Source: Serripes groenlandicus (Eukaryota; Mollusca; Bivalvia; Cardiida; Cardiidae). Taken from it: 64,000 nt of DNA. The stretch spans positions 66,310,150-66,374,149 of the forward strand of contig JASEVX010000003.1 of the NCBI GenBank assembly GCA_031761405.1. Direction: 5' to 3'. Below, one piece after another: positions 35,188-46,437 of the stretch (its first letter is position 1; the number at the start of each line of letters is the position of its first letter). Below the pieces are notes generated by a model. The model made no database searches and was not told the origin of the DNA. It saw only the letters and a list, made by a program, of their open reading frames with translations. A program made the translations under genes and the position numbers.

Positions 35188-37113
35188 ATTCCCCTTCGGT
35201 CCATAATTAGTAGAAATTAATATTCGCATTTGATATCACTAATGACGACAGCGAGCTTGTTCACGTACAAAGTCTCAACTCATGTCCGTCAACCCATTGT
35301 AGTTCATGGATTTACTTTTCTGGTGACAACTGGAATTGCAATCATTTTTCTTTCACACTTAAACCATTTCAATCCTTTCCAACATACAACAAATCTGCAG
35401 CAAAAAATCTAGGCCTAACATGGTACATCTATGTATAAGAAAGTCTAATAATTAAATGGAGTTGAAAATATTGCGGCAACATGAGAAATTGCTCATTGTT
35501 AGCAATTTCTCCGTTGGTCACACTATTTTCTAACATTGTCTGTTGTAGAGGTGAAGAAATGCGTATGTATGAGAGAAAAGGTAAAGTGATACAAAGCAAT
35601 TTTCTTATGCACAACACACCAGATATTGTTTGTCTTCTTAAGAAACTTCGATAAATTATTTTAAAAAAAAACATCGTAATTAACAATACATATAAAGTAA
35701 GTCGTTTGAATTAAAACTTTCAGGTGGTGGAACAACTGTTTAGCTCACATGAGTACTTAGTAGCCATGATATGGTGTTTTGAAGATCGATGAATGACACT
35801 GGGATGTCGTCTGTTGTCCTTCAGTCAATATGTTTCTGTAAATGCTACCTTTTCCTAAATTACTTGGTCATATCTGACCAAACTGAGCCGAAATGATCCT
35901 TATGTATAGCCATTTTCAGAATTGGTATACAACGTAAATAAAAAGTAAGATTCTGGTTACAATTTTAATGGAAAGGACCTTATTAATATCCAAATGGCAT
36001 AACCTCCTAAAACACTAGGAAAATGTGACCTAATTTCGGAAGCATGTTCATTTGGTGATGCCTGTATAATTATATTCTTTCTGAGCCGCATGGCAAATAT
36101 TAATAAATATACGTTTTCTACAATTCTAATTAATTTCTTAGAAATATCTGGTTGTCATGTCAACAGAAAGGGAACGAATTAAATAACCTTAACTGGTTGG
36201 TCAATTTAGACTAAACTCCGCAAGAATGTTCCGAGGGAGATGCCCTTTCCTGGTTGCTACATACTCATATTCTAAGTACAACTCTGAATGTCATGAAAAC
36301 ATAACTGACACACTTTAAACCTCTACCTAGATTGTTAATTCATTATTCTCTGTTGAAATGGATTCGTCTTTCTTATATGTCTATTTACAACAACATCTTA
36401 TGTCCGGAATTGTACTTGATTGTTGACAAACCTTACATATGTAGCATCACCTAGTAACACTTCTGTTCAAAGAATATCCCTGTTGTCAAAAGTGGCTCCA
36501 AACCGGTGGTACATAATTTGCAAAGGAAAATACAATGTATGTGTACATAATTTATGTTGCTAAAGACCAAAAGTACAAGCCTTGGTCACACCACAAATAC
36601 ATAACGTTACTGCATTCGGTAAACATACGACTTGCCAAGAAAAGACCTTCTGATTATATCTACATTGAAGTATGTGCCTTCTATCCTTTGGAATTTTGTC
36701 ATAAAAGATGAACGATAGTGGACCATCATGGTCCTCTTGTGTTTCTAAGCGTTACGTCTCGGACACTCATTCATCAATTATAAAAAAACCTCATGTTTAT
36801 GGTGTACTACGCTGTTTTACGTTTTATATTCATTATTATGTTGATTACAGATCCGATTTCAGTTTTTGTGTCTGGACACAAGTTGTTTGTACGGCCAAAT
36901 GTCGGAACCATACAATATAATGGCACGCACTTAAGCATCAAAAACATTGAACAACGTCTTTACAGGTATATGTGAAAGTTCATTGAAAGAATTAAATAAA
37001 TGTGCAAGCACACGCTGCGCATTGATGGACATAGACTCAGCCATTTTATATAATGTGAGCCTTTTTGGGAAATATACACTTACATAACCAAAGCCATTTA
37101 CTGTTTCAAGTAA
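35188..37113. repeat. right flank of copy 2, with terminal-hairpin element
   Basis: Matches copy 1 bases 9,453-11,934. It includes the uninterrupted terminal-hairpin element 35,739-36,740 (start TTTAGCTCACATGAGTAC, end palindrome GGACCATCATGGTCC at 36,720-36,734). No gene is present. Confidence 0.85.
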
Positions 37114-37273
37114 TTTGCCATTAAAATACCATTGTTCGCGTCTTGATAGATGGCCTCCCTTTTTAAAGATCTTTTTTTGTTGTTGTTCTTTCAGTATTAA
37201 CTGTTAATGTATAGGTTCGGCAATATGTTTTTAGAATATTCATTATTAATAAATAAATCTCTACAATATACGG

Positions 37274-40200
37274 GCCGGACTCCTAGCTACCCCGTTGACG
37301 AGTCAGAATAGTTGGAGCTCTAGCTACTCCTGTTGTTTTGACCATCTCGGACAGCCGGACTTCTAGCTATTCTGGCTGTGTTGACAAGCCGGACAGCCGG
37401 AGCTCTAGCTACTCCGGTTGTTTTGACAATCTAGAACAACTGAAGGTTGCATTGACTAGTCAGAACAGCCTGAGCTCTAGCTTCTCCGGTTTTATTGACC
37501 AACCAGATCAGCCGGACTTCTACTTAAACCGGTTGTGATGACCAGCCAGAACAGCCGGGCTTCTAGTTAAACTGGTTGTGATGACCAGCCAGAACTTCCA
37601 GACTTCTAGTTCCCGCGGTTGTGTTTACCAGCCAGAACAGTCGAACTTTCAGCTATCTGGTTATGATTATCAGCCAGAAACACCGCACTTCTAACTATTC
37701 CGGGTGCATTGACCAGCCAGAAAAGCCAATTTTCTAGCTACTCCGGTTGTGTTGACCAGTCAGATTTGCGGGACTTTTAGCTATAATGGCTGGGTTAACC
37801 AGCCAGATTTCTAGCTTTCCCGATCGTGTTGGCCATTCAGAATAATGGGAGCTCTAGCTTCTCCGGTTGTGTTGACCATTCCGGTCAGCCGGACTTCTAC
37901 CTACTCCGGTTGTGTTAAAATTCCAGAACAGCCGGAGTTCCAGCTACCCCGGTTGTGATGATCAGCCAAAACAGCCGGACTTTTAGCCAAACCGGTTGCA
38001 TGACCAGCCAGAACAGCCTGACTTCTAGTTCCCGCAGTTGTGTTTATCAGCCAGATCAGTCGGACGTTTAGCTATCCGGTTTTGATTATCAGCTAGAACT
38101 ACCGGACTTCTAACTACTCCAATTGCATTGGACAGCCAGAACAGCCCCACTTCTAGCTACCACGGTTGTGTTGACCAGTAAGAGTAGCGGGACTTCTAGC
38201 TTTTACGGTAGTATTGATCAGTCTGAATAATTAGAGCTCTAGCTACTCCGGTTGTGTTGACCAGCTAGAAAAGCCGAATCTCTGGCTACTCTGGTTGTAT
38301 TGTCCATCCGGAACATCCGGAGCTCCAGCTACCCCGGTTGTGTTGACGAGCCATAACGGCCGGACCTCTAGCTACTACGGTTCTGTTTACGAGCCAAAGC
38401 AGCCAGAGTTCGAGCTAGTCCGGTTTTGTTAATCAGCCAGAAAAGCCAGACTACTAGCTACTGAGGTTGTGTTGACCAGCCAGACAGCCTGCGCTATAGC
38501 TATTGAGGTTGTTTTGACCTGCTAGAACAGCCGGACGTCTATCTACCCCCGTTGTGTTTGCAAGCCAGAACAGCATGATTTCGAACTACTCCGGTAGTAT
38601 TGACCAGCCAGAAAAGCCGGACTTCTTATGTCTCCGGTTGTGTTGACCAGCCAGAACAAGCCGGACTTCTAGCTACTCCGGTTGTCTTAACCTTACAGAA
38701 CAGCCGTACTTCTTGTTCCCCCAGTTGTGTTTAACAGCCGGACTTCAAACTACTCTGGTTTTTTGACCAGCCAGAACAGCCGGACTTCTTACTACTCTGG
38801 TTGTACTGACCAGCCAGAACAGCCGGAACACTAGGTATCCCAGTTATGTTGACCCGCTATAGTAGTCGGATTTCTAAATACTCTGGTTGAATAGTCCAGC
38901 TAATCCAGCCGGAGCTCTAAGTACTCCGGTTGTGTTGACTACCTAGAAAAGTAGTCTTCTCGCGACTCCGGTTGTATTGACCAGCTAGAACAGCCGGAGC
39001 CCAAGTTACTGCGATTAATTGACCAGTCAGAACAGCTGGACTTCTATCTAACACGGATGTGTTAACCAGACGGAGACATCCAGACTGCTAGCTACCTCGG
39101 TTATGTTGACATGTTATAACAGATGGAACTACTCCGGTTGTATTGACCAGCAGGAATATCCGGATATTTCACTACTCAAGTTTTATTGACCATCCAGAAC
39201 AGCCGGAGCACTAGATACCCAGGTTACGATGACAAGCCTTAAGAGCTAGGTTTCTAACTATTCCTGTTTTATGACCAGTCAAAACAGCCGGACTTCCAAC
39301 TACTCCGGTTGAATAGACCAGCCAAAACAACCGGAGCTATTTGTGCTCCTGTTGTGTTGACCAATCAGAACAGCCGGAGTTCAAGAGACTACGGTTGTAT
39401 TGACCAGCTAGAACAGCCGGTAATCTAGTGATTGCAGTTGAATTGACCAGTTAGAACAGCCGGAGCCCTAGCTTCTCCGGTTGTGTTGACCAGTCAGAAC
39501 AGCCGAACCTCTATCTACTCTGGTTGTGTTCACCCGATGGAGTTCTTACTACTCTAGTTTTGTTGACCAGTTAGAACAGCCGGAGTTGAAGCTACTCCGG
39601 TTGCATTGACCAGCCAGAACAGCTGGAGGTCTAACTACTGTGGTTGTATTATACAGTCAAAACAGCAGAAGCTCTAGTTACTCCGGTTGTGTTGACGAGC
39701 CTGAACTTTCGGAGCTATAGCTATTCCGATTGTGTTGACCAGCAAGAAAGGCCGGATGTCTATCTACTCTGGTTGTGTTTACCAGATGGAGTTCTTACTA
39801 CTCCGGTTGTGTTGACCAGCTGGAACAGCCGGAGCTGTAACTACTTAGGTTGCGTTGACTAGCAAGAACACCCGGAGCTCCAGCTACACTGGTCCTGTTG
39901 ACCAGCCAGAGCGGCAGGACTTTTGGCTATTTCGGTGGTGTTTACGAGCTAGAGCAGCTGGCGTTCAAGCTACACAGGTTGTATTAGCCAGCCAGAACAT
40001 GTAAAGTTCTAGATACTCCGGTTATGTTCACCAATCACAACAGTGGTCTTTCTACCTACTCCGAGTGTGTTGACCAGCCAGAACAGCCGGACATCTAGCT
40101 ACTCAGTTTGTGTTGTCCAGTCAGAACAGCCGGAACTCTTGCTACTCCGGTTTTATTAACTGACCAGAATAGCCGTACTTCTAGCTATCCCGGTTGTGCT

Positions 40201-41350
40201 AGCAAGCCAGAACAGCCAAACTTCTAACTACTAACTGTATTGACCAGCTAGAATAGCCGACCTCTCACTACTCTGGTTGATTGACCAGCCAAAACAGCCG
40301 GACTTCTAGCTACTACGGTTGTGTTGACCAGCCAGAACATCCGTACTACTAGCTATCCCGGTTATAATGACCAGCCAAAACAGCAGAAGCTCTAGCTACT
40401 TCGGTTGTGTTGACGAGCCCGAAAAGTCTGAGCTATAGCTAATCTGTTTGTGTGGATGAGCACGAACAATCAGAGCTATAGATACACCGGTTGCGTTGAC
40501 CAGCCAGAACCGCCGGATGTCTAGCTACTCCGGATATGTTGACAGCTAGAACTAGCTACATGTACTCTGGTTGTATTGACCGGCCAGAACACCCGGAGCT
40601 CCAGCTACCAAGATTGTGTTGACCAGACAGAACGGCCAAATTTCTGGCTAATCCGGTTGTGTTAACGAGCCAGATCAGCCGTATGTCCAGCTACTCTAGT
40701 TGTATTAGCCATCCAGAATAGGTGGAGTTCTTGATACTCCGGGTATGTTGACAAGTCAGAACAGTGGTCCTTCTAGATACTCCGATTGTGTTGAGCAGCC
40801 AGAACAGCCGAACTTCTAGCTATTCAAGCTGTGCTGTCCAGTCAGAACAGCTGGAACTCGAGCTACTCCGATTGTATTAACCGACTAGAACAGCCGGACT
40901 TTTAGCTGTCATGACTGTGTTAACAAGCCAGAAAAGCTGGACTTCTAAATACTCCGCTTGTATTGATCGGCCAGAACAACCGGACTTCTAGCTACTACGG
41001 TTGTTTAAACCAGCCAGACCAGCCGGACTTCTAGCTACTCCAGTTATGTTGAACAGCGAGACTTCTAGCTACTACGGTTGTATTGACCAGCCAGAACATC
41101 CGGACTTCTAGCTATCACGGTTGTATTGACAAGCAAGAGCAGCCGGAACTTTAGCTTCTCCGGTTGAATTGACCAGTCATAATATCCGTGCTTCTAGCTA
41201 TGCGTAGACCAGGCAGAACAAGCGCAGGTTTAGTTATTCCTGCTGTGTTGTCCAGCCCGAACAGCGGGAATTCTAGCTACTACGGTTGCTTTGACCAGCC
41301 CGTCAACCTTAGTTATAGCCACTCCGGTAGTAGTCACCAGCCGGAACACT
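37274..41350. repeat. 43-bp minisatellite, about 95 copies
   Basis: Each unit contains, in order, GACCAGCCAGAACAGCCGGA, a core CTTCTAGCTA or GCTCTAGCTA, and CTCCGGTTGTGTT, 43 bp in total. Units are diverged, with single-base indels. It is visibly more GC-rich than its AT-rich surroundings. CCGGA and TCCGG within a unit are complementary around an 11-base spacer. CCGGTTGT can also pair with the next unit's ACAGCCGG (one G-T pair), so the array can fold in two ways. Because 43 is not a multiple of 3 and stops recur, it is not a protein repeat. Confidence 0.95.
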
Positions 41351-42400
41351 CGATTCGGATAAGTCAAATATATGTGACACGAAAGGGACGGATTCACAGT
41401 CGCGACTTTGTCTAACAAATTCAAATTCGGCTGGGTTTTGCCTTCGGCTGTCTAAAGAAGTCAAAGAGTTCCATTTGTATATATCATGCATTAACGGTCC
41501 ACCTGCTTCCTCTATCCCTGAAAACCGCTCTCCAAATCAAGGGTGGGAACAATTCAGTCGGCCCAATTGCGGCTGTTTGAAAGCCGGCTGCTGACACACA
41601 GGACGTTATCTAGTACAACTCGAAGTGTTCGTTGGGCGTTTGAGCTTCAAATATGTCAGGTTGTCGGCTAAAGTTTGTTACTCGACTGGTATACAGTCGG
41701 AGTTGGACTGCTGACCTGCACACATTTTCAGCATTTGACCAACAGTTGAGAACTTGAACATTGACTTAGAGCTTACACGTGCGCATGTACCAACACATGG
41801 TCGCACCATAGTAGTCACTATGTCTAGATTACTTCAACCAGAATCTACAACAGTTGGTAAAATATAGCTTGATCATGTCTGAACTATGATGTTTATTGTT
41901 TTATTATGTGTTATACAGATTCAAATTCGTTTCAGCTATATCTCGTTATTTTATGTGTACATAACCATTCCTGCCGAATAAATGTTTACATGACAAACAA
42001 GACACTTCTTTAAGTCACACCCGCTATCCTGGTTTCAAAGAAGGTTAATGCCTGATCTTTTCCCACGCTTTTTATATAACATTGATATGTAACCCGTTTA
42101 AATAGAAAAAAAAGTGTAACGTCTATTCCAGACAGCCGATCGGTAAAAAAATAAGTTAATAATTTTGTTACAAAAATTTCAAAATGACCCCTCGTATTTA
42201 TATGACGCGAGAATGTGCGATCATCACTTCGTATGATTTCATTACATTACCCTGAGTTATCAAAATAGTGTGAATGGGGCTTTGTAGTAAACATAAAAAG
42301 ACCTGCGTTCGGTGAAACTCGGTATATTTCCTACGGGAAGAATAAAGCGTGATCAAAGATTCTTCAGAATAAATAGACCTTCTTCTACATGATTCATGGA
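41351..42400. other. intergenic, no gene seen
   Basis: Unique sequence right of the minisatellite with no recognisable exon or repeat family. Confidence 0.45.
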
Positions 42401-42620
42401 CTACCTATGCTGTGTAGTTATTAGAGCGCCAAGCCCAATAGCAGGAGACTAGGGATCGATTCCCGGTCGTACAATTTAATTCATTGTACTTTAATTTATG
42501 GCAGTGGTGTCTTTCCCCCCCCCCCATGGTTACGGGGGTAGCATTACGTCCGAGAGGCTTGTAGCAGTACGGTATATTTATCCAGGAAACACCGTAATAT
42601 GAGTGAGTATTTATTTCAAT
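42400..42620 (+). mobile_element. tRNA-headed SINE-like element
   Basis: The head 'tgtgtagttattagagcgccaag' and 'gggatcgattcccggtcg' match the A and B boxes of a tRNA, with the anticodon arm decayed. An internal C10 run sits at about 42,517-42,527. The 3' end is not clear. Confidence 0.55.
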
Positions 42621-43012
42621 TAAGAAATGACATACAATTAAAACAAAACATAGTTATAGGAGCTGTTCAGATATTTTGACAAAACCTAGCATTGAAGTCC
42701 TAAATGTTTCTTTTTGCAGCACTCTATCATTAAGCTGAAGGCTCAAATGTTTGCTGAACTTACAGTATAGCTGGTTAATCTTGTGCATACGGTATATTCT
42801 GTACGTTAGTTTAATTCAATTTGCATCTTTTTAGAAAGCGCTTACTTCTTGTGAGTTTGCATTTGTGATTCTTGGCCAATAATTTTCAGAGTAAATATTT
42901 TATTAACAATTAAGACAACGAAATTTTCTAGACAAAACCTGGTGATTACATGCTTTTTGTTTGTATATATGTCGCTGAGGAAAATACCCTTCTTTAGGAT
43001 AATTAGTATATG

Positions 43013-43297
43013 AGATCGTAGCTCAGTCGGTAGCGACGCGGGCTGTCAATCCAGGGGTTGTGAGTCCCAGCTTAGCCAACATTTTTTCCGACGTTTGACA
43101 AAAGTCACTGTGACATACGTCATTCGTCTTTTTCTAATGCGCTATCAGTCTGTGTGGAAAAGCAGCCAGTTGCTTGGAAAGTATGTTGTGCTGAGTACTG
43201 GTATGACAAAATCAAGAACCGCACGAGTAGGTGAACTGGCCGCCGTGATATGACTGAATAGTTGTTGAAAGCGGCGTTAAACCCCAATCAATCAACT
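43013..43297 (+). mobile_element. full-length tRNA-derived SINE
   Basis: A box TAGCTCAGTCGGTAG at 43,019. B-box region GTTGTGAGTCCCAG (degenerate). The body holds 'ccgacgtttgacaaaagtcactgt' and 'gtgtggaaaagcagccagttgct', and the tail is 'gttgttgaaagcggcgttaaaccccaatcaatcaa'. This is the best-preserved member of the family that also includes 9,153 and 12,558. Confidence 0.88.
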
Positions 43298-43299
43298 GT

Positions 43300-43783
43300 C
43301 TCAACAGCGATTTTTCTTCGTTGCAAATAGAAAATAATAAATACAAAAAGGGACTGATTCTACCTTTTCCACAATGTTTTCAAAAGTCTCAAGACAAAGT
43401 GTGTTGAACTGTTTCTTTTCAAATAATGTGTTCTTCCTGCTTTCTACCAATGGTTTACACTACTTGTACATATTTTTTTGATTTTAGAAAAATGGGAGTT
43501 TCGAGCTATATGAAAGAACTCATTGATAGAAATTTCAAACTAAAACAGCTGAAAATACATACTATGTCTTTAATGTTTATGATCAAATGACAAAGTCACA
43601 AAGTTTACAAAAAATAACATGTATGAAAATAACATGTATGAATTTATATAATTCTAATACAATGACTATACATTAAAACACAAAATGCCGTAGCTGTATT
43701 TCAAATATATCTGTCTCTAACAGTAACACACAGTTTCACGCACACGCTCACACGCACGCACGCAGACAAACGCAGACAAAATG
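43300..43783. other. intergenic, no gene seen
   Basis: Contains a short copy of the 'ccacaatgttttcaaaagtct' dispersed repeat (43,370) and a CACACGCACGC-type simple stretch (43,738-43,775). Confidence 0.5.
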
Positions 43784-44190
43784 TTAATGTACAATACGAA
43801 TTAAATTATAACAGCTCAAAGGGAATTTTACTAGATTATGTAAACTAAATAACACTAAACTAGTAAAACTAGTAAGTACTGTACCGAAAACTGTAGTCAA
43901 ATTAGTGTTCCGCAAAACGGAAGATTCAAACGTGTAAACAAAACAATGTGATAAAGAAGGGTTGCCGAAGAATCTAATTAAATCTCCCTTATAACTATAG
44001 AAACAAGTCGGTATTAAAGTGTGTCGTGACCCGGGGCACAAATATAAACTTAAATGGTGTCTGGATCTACACATCCCTTGTGGCCCCTGACCTTTGAGGC
44101 TTTCTATTGTTTTATGAAATATTACTTTTCCTCACTGTTCACACAAAATACTTTGTCGTTACAGCATACAATTGAAAGGATTCCCCGAAC
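43784..44190 (-). pseudogene. decayed tandem relic of the B-box/NHL gene 3' end
   Basis: Bases 44,012-44,165 align with 44,700-44,850 of the neighbouring gene (shared blocks tgtcgtgacc, ctattgtttt, actacttttcc/attacttttcc, caaagtactttg/aaaatactttg). The alignment continues weakly down to about 43,790. Indels put the relic out of frame. It corresponds to the last propeller blades only. It is a broken duplicate just downstream of the intact gene and on the same strand. Confidence 0.75.
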
Positions 44191-44535
44191 AAACAGCTAA
44201 ATAAGAACTAAAAGGGTAAGATAGGTAAACACAATCTGACATCCATAATGAAATTAAAGTCAGCAAAATCTTAAGTCAGAATAAGAATAAGTAAATAAAT
44301 CAAGAATAAATAAAGTATAATGAGGAATAATATAATTTAATGATGGAAAACTAAATCCAAATTTTGACAAGACTTGTATCGCTTGCGTGTACGAGACATC
44401 AAAACAGACTTAAAAATTAGAGAAAGTAATCTCGTTCATCGGTAACCTTGGAACAAAAGAACATTAATGGAACACTTTCATGTGAGAGAAGTGTTGCTAT
44501 GTTACATTGTGTATGGTAATAAAGAATGAGAGGAA
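44191..44535 (-). other. 3' flank of the B-box/NHL gene
   Basis: AT-rich, with no clear minus-strand AATAAA close to the stop codon. The 3' untranslated end was not identified. Confidence 0.4.
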
Positions 44536-45816
44536 TTACAGAACTCGTACTACGGTTACAAAGTTTCCATGAGTAGACACCATGCGATGACTGACATAGA
44601 GTTTATCTCTATATAAACAAAGAACTTCGGGTGAATCCGAATTTACCGACTTGAAATCGAAAAGACTCTCTAAACTCTCTAAACGAGAATTGAGTCGGTA
44701 AAGTTTGTCGTGACCAAAGGCACAAACATAAACATGGTTGGTGTCGGGGTCTACACTGATCCCTGATGGCCCTGACGATGCTATTGTTTTGTGAGAGACT
44801 ACTTTTCCTTCGTCATTCAAACAAAGTACTTTGTGGTTGTCCGATCTGGTTATATAGAACATTCCAGGACAAACAGTGAGAGAAGGATTAGGCCAACAGT
44901 GTAAGTCAATTGTTATGGTTTTTATCGTGACTCCGTCTGTGGACATCACGGATACACACCAGGGACCATAGCCATCGTAAACACTACCATCACGACAGAG
45001 GGTAAAAATATTATCTCCACTAAAATCTATAGAACGACAATATTTCTCCGTTTTTATAGTTTTAGTGATTCTGGCAGGATTTTGTGTAACATCAATAATT
45101 AATATTATACGTTCCAATGGTAATGTAACGGCTAGCAGACTTTGTAGTGGCTCTCCTTGGTTCATTACAGAAATATCATCCGTGGAAATAACATCCTGCT
45201 CAGTGGGTGCACTTTTAAACTTTATTTCTGTAACATCCCAAGGTTTAGACCATAACCGTATACATCTTTTCAAATGGTTGGATCCTACATTCAATATTTT
45301 TATACAATAATTACTAGTATCACAAACAACCCACCTCGTGTTATTCAGTCCACATATTCCTGTTATCCAAAATGTATCCCTATGATCTAATCCGTGTTTC
45401 ACATTAACTCTATCTACCATTGAAACGTCCTCTCTCTCAAACATTTTCTCTCTCTCACTTTCATTCCTCATTTCATAAAGAAAACTAACGATCTGTCCAT
45501 CTCTCTCACTTTCCTCGCTCCTCAAATTGATATAACTATGAGATTCGTGTTCTTTAAAGCATTTATCACACAAATATTGTTCACATACATAACAAAGATA
45601 AAACGCCAAGTGTTTACATAAAGCAATTACATTGTGCATGAAACAAACATCACAGAAAGCGTCAGTTTTGTCTTTATGTTGTCTTTCCCTGTCATGACCA
45701 TCTTCTTGTATCTCTTCCTCCCTTATTTCCTCAAATGCCAGTCCGTATTCATTAACACCACTGCGATTAGAACTGCTGCTCTTTGTATCCGTTAAACGAA
45801 CTCGTGCCTCAGCCAT
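44536..45816 (-). CDS. B-box zinc finger / NHL-like beta-propeller protein (TRIM-like, no RING)
   Basis: A 426-residue intact frame with ATG at 45,816-45,814 and TAA at 44,538-44,536. It begins with an acidic/charged region, then a B-box-like zinc domain: C55-x2-C58, C67, then C75-x2-C78-x4-C83-x2-C86-x3-H90-x2-H93. A charged linker follows (about 97-130), then from about 145 a series of NHL/SMP-30-like blades: ITGICGLNNTRWVVCDTSNYCIKIL, RSIDFSGDNIFTLCRDG, SLTVCPGMFYITRSDNHKVLCL, PSGISVDPDTNHVYVC and DKLYRLN. Mollusc genomes hold many such B-box/NHL proteins, often annotated TRIM71-, TRIM45- or TRIM56-like. Without a RING or a full coiled coil, ubiquitin-ligase activity cannot be assumed. The coding sequence is in one exon, preceded by a TTTTTATTACAG acceptor that ends at 45,829. 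Cytoplasmic location is likely as there is no signal peptide. Confidence 0.88.
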   Translation of the reverse strand: MAEARVRLTDTKSSSSNRSGVNEYGLAFEEIREEEIQEDGHDRERQHKDKTDAFCDVCFMHNVIALCKHLAFYLCYVCEQYLCDKCFKEHESHSYINLRSEESERDGQIVSFLYEMRNESEREKMFEREDVSMVDRVNVKHGLDHRDTFWITGICGLNNTRWVVCDTSNYCIKILNVGSNHLKRCIRLWSKPWDVTEIKFKSAPTEQDVISTDDISVMNQGEPLQSLLAVTLPLERIILIIDVTQNPARITKTIKTEKYCRSIDFSGDNIFTLCRDGSVYDGYGPWCVSVMSTDGVTIKTITIDLHCWPNPSLTVCPGMFYITRSDNHKVLCLNDEGKVVSHKTIASSGPSGISVDPDTNHVYVCAFGHDKLYRLNSRLESLESLFDFKSVNSDSPEVLCLYRDKLYVSHRMVSTHGNFVTVVRVL

Positions 45817-45828
45817 TATTACAAGTAG
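45817..45828 (-). other. 5' untranslated start of the coding exon
   Basis: On the minus strand TTTTTATTACAG ends at 45,829, leaving 12 untranslated bases before ATG. This acceptor implies that at least one upstream exon exists. Confidence 0.6.
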
Positions 45829-46151
45829 CTGTAATAAAAATGAATTAATTCGTGCAGTTCCCGATTATAAAAGTAACCCTTCTTCTTTTGTATTTATAGC
45901 TATAGCGCCTTTGATGTTTTGACAAATTCGAACATATTTATGGAATAGTTAGACTGCATTCGTTAAGAATTGATAGATAAAAAGCGAATAGTTGAGGCCA
46001 ATATAAGTTTACACCAAAGTACATGTTGAAATTGGTCTACAATGTTTACAATTGCCAAATGTTGGTTAAAATCGTCTGATGAACAAATGTAGACTTGTTT
46101 AAAGTCAAATATAATGGATCAAAGGTTAACATTAACAATTGGGTTGATATA

Positions 46152-46343
46152 TTTTTTTATTGGGGTTTTACGCCACTTTCAACATTATTTAAGTTATATC
46201 ATATCAGTTGACCTATCATGATTTTTGAGTACACAAATCAGTACTAGGCTAGAAAATGTGCCATGCCCAAGGGCACTCCACTATGACCGTCGTGCCGCGA
46301 CTATGGATCGAACACGGGACGCTAACCACTCGACCACGGCGGA
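46152..46343 (-). mobile_element. tRNA-derived SINE, reverse strand
   Basis: Read on the minus strand it starts 'tccgccgtggtcgagtggttagcg' (tRNA-Ser-like A box) with GTGTTCGATCCATAG as B box. The body contains 'ggcacgacggtcatagtggag' and the tail is 'gaaagtggcgtaaaaccccaataaaaaa'. It lies in the proposed first intron upstream of the B-box/NHL coding exon. Confidence 0.8.
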
Positions 46344-46437
46344 TTCCTGGTTGATATGTACTCAGTTTTATCATTTATTATTTCTCATGTTAAATAGCTT
46401 TGTTTTTGATATTTTTCATTAATTTGATTATCAAAGC

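Larger units (their letters stand above)
22043..37113. repeat. segmental duplication, copy 2
   Basis: Same orientation as 1-11,934 and about 22 kb away. Segments 22,043-29,441 and 35,188-37,113 match copy 1. The part between is LINE sequence that replaces copy 1 bases 7,162-9,452. The receptor-like gene in this copy is broken at several points. Confidence 0.95.

Noticed and set aside
37338..37538. Ser-rich repeat protein (SSYSGC motifs)
   Set aside because: The DNA period is 43 bp, so adjacent units are read in different frames, and other frames hit stops. It is the minisatellite, not a gene.
37274..41350. CRISPR array
   Set aside because: Units abut directly with no unique spacers, the context is eukaryotic, and there are no cas genes.
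41188..41491. Overlapping frames at the right end of the minisatellite
   Set aside because: Partly minisatellite translation, with no motif and opposite strands equally open.
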